5,159 bases of DNA from GWA2-46-10 sp964361435 (lineage in GTDB: Bacteria > Patescibacteriota > Minisyncoccia > UBA6257 > Colwellbacteraceae), in assembly GCA_964361435.1 (NCBI GenBank), contig CAYIAN010000038.1, positions 1-5,159 on the forward strand, written 5' to 3'. Each line of letters starts with the position of its first letter. Position 1 is the first letter of the stretch. Of this stretch, positions 4,653-5,159 are shown one piece after another. Made by a program: the position numbers and the translations under genes. The notes below the pieces were generated by a model. The model saw nothing but the letters and a program-made list of their open reading frames with translations. It made no database searches and was not told the origin of the DNA.

Positions 4653-5159
4653 CTATACATCCAGATTTTTGACTGAATCTGCATGAACCTGAATAAAGTG
4701 CTTCCTCGGGGCTACCTCTCCTCCCATCAAGATATCAAAAATCCTGTCCGCCTCTTTGGCATTTTCTATGGTAACCAACTTCATAGTGCGTTTTTCCGGA
4801 TCCATGGTGGTATCCCTAAGCTGATCAGCGTTCATCTCTCCAAGACCCTTGTAGCGCTGAATGGATATATTCCCTGGGCCCTTCATGCCCGCCATTACCT
4901 TATCCCTTTCTTCTTCCGTAAATGCATATTCAAACGCCTTCCCTTTAGAAACTCTATACAAGGGAGGCTCTGCAATGTACAAATATCCACCCTCTATAAG
5001 TTTAGGGAAGTATCTGAAAAAGAGAGTTAGCAAAAGCGTACGAATGTGTGATCCATCTACATCGGCATCAGTCATGATAATAATCTTGTGATACCGAAGT
5101 TTTGATATATCAAACTCTTCTGAAATGGCCGTCCCTAACGCTACCACCAAAGAGATCAT
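4653..5159 (-). CDS. gyrB: DNA gyrase subunit B, C-terminal part
   Basis: The visible 168 residues are the end of GyrB; the gene enters from the right edge, so the Met at the edge is internal. K-L-R-Y-H-K-I-I-I-M-T leads into the TOPRIM metal site D-A-D-V-D-G (visible residues 31-36) and S-H-I-R-T-L-L-L-T. I-A-E-P-P-L-Y-R-V (62-70) follows, then the hallmark Q-R-Y-K-G-L-G-E-M-N (101-110), T-T-M-D-P-E (117-122) and the C-terminal F-I-Q-V-H-A-D-S-V-K-N-L-D-V ending. GyrB hydrolyses ATP and, with GyrA, introduces negative supercoils. ParE is the main alternative, but the tail through N-L-D-V fits GyrB better. It lacks the large insertion in the TOPRIM/tail region known from gammaproteobacteria. 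No clear terminator follows before the secE promoter. Confidence 0.94.
   Translation of the reverse strand: MISLVVALGTAISEEFDISKLRYHKIIIMTDADVDGSHIRTLLLTLFFRYFPKLIEGGYLYIAEPPLYRVSKGKAFEYAFTEEERDKVMAGMKGPGNISIQRYKGLGEMNADQLRDTTMDPEKRTMKLVTIENAKEADRIFDILMGGEVAPRKHFIQVHADSVKNLDV

Noticed and set aside
136..4655. UGA recoding as in Gracilibacteria/Absconditabacteria
   Set aside because: The nine visible stops are five TAA and four TAG with no TGA, which is suggestive. But no gene shows an in-frame TGA, all have family-typical lengths, and nine stops are too few.

Overview
The window is a compact, almost fully coding piece of a bacterial chromosome. All nine start codons inside it lack a recognisable Shine-Dalgarno motif. 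Genes lie 2-10 bp apart within operons, and SecE (61 aa) and the other proteins are short. Together with divergent versions of the nucleotide enzymes, this suggests a streamlined genome of the Candidate Phyla Radiation (Patescibacteria, most likely Parcubacteria-like). That placement is inference from style and gene order, not from a marker-gene tree. The standard genetic code fits every gene.

Layout, left to right. (1) 1-660, minus strand: a dCMP/cytidine deaminase-family gene followed 8 bp later by the start of gatB, which leaves the window. (2) 661-691: a 31-bp divergent intergenic region. (3) 692-2681, plus strand: an operon of a thymidylate-synthase-family gene, a dCTP deaminase/dUTPase-family gene and folA (dihydrofolate reductase). 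(4) 2678-3367, minus strand: thymidylate kinase, convergent with folA and overlapping its stop codon by 4 bp. (5) 3404-3424: a clear intrinsic terminator. (6) 3432-4605, minus strand: secE-nusG-rplK, the conserved protein-export/transcription/ribosome cluster, ending at the terminator without rplA. (7) 4617-4645: a good promoter for secE. (8) 4653-5159, minus strand: the 3' third of gyrB, which enters from the right edge.

The nucleotide genes form a dTMP supply module: a deaminase, a DCD/DUT-fold enzyme, a ThyA-family enzyme, DHFR to recycle the dihydrofolate made by ThyA, and Tmk to phosphorylate dTMP. Key residues do not match the textbook dCTP -> dUTP -> dUMP -> dTMP route. The ThyA homologue carries Asp where thymidylate synthases carry the uracil-reading Asn, and the change Asn->Asp is known to switch the family to dCMP. 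The Dcd homologue carries Pro where dCTP deaminases carry the catalytic Glu. One coherent but unproven reading is a cytosine-first route: dCTP -> dCMP -> 5-methyl-dCMP -> (deaminase) -> dTMP -> dTDP. This is the main point worth testing. The remaining genes are ordinary housekeeping genes, which argues that the module is chromosomal and not part of a phage.
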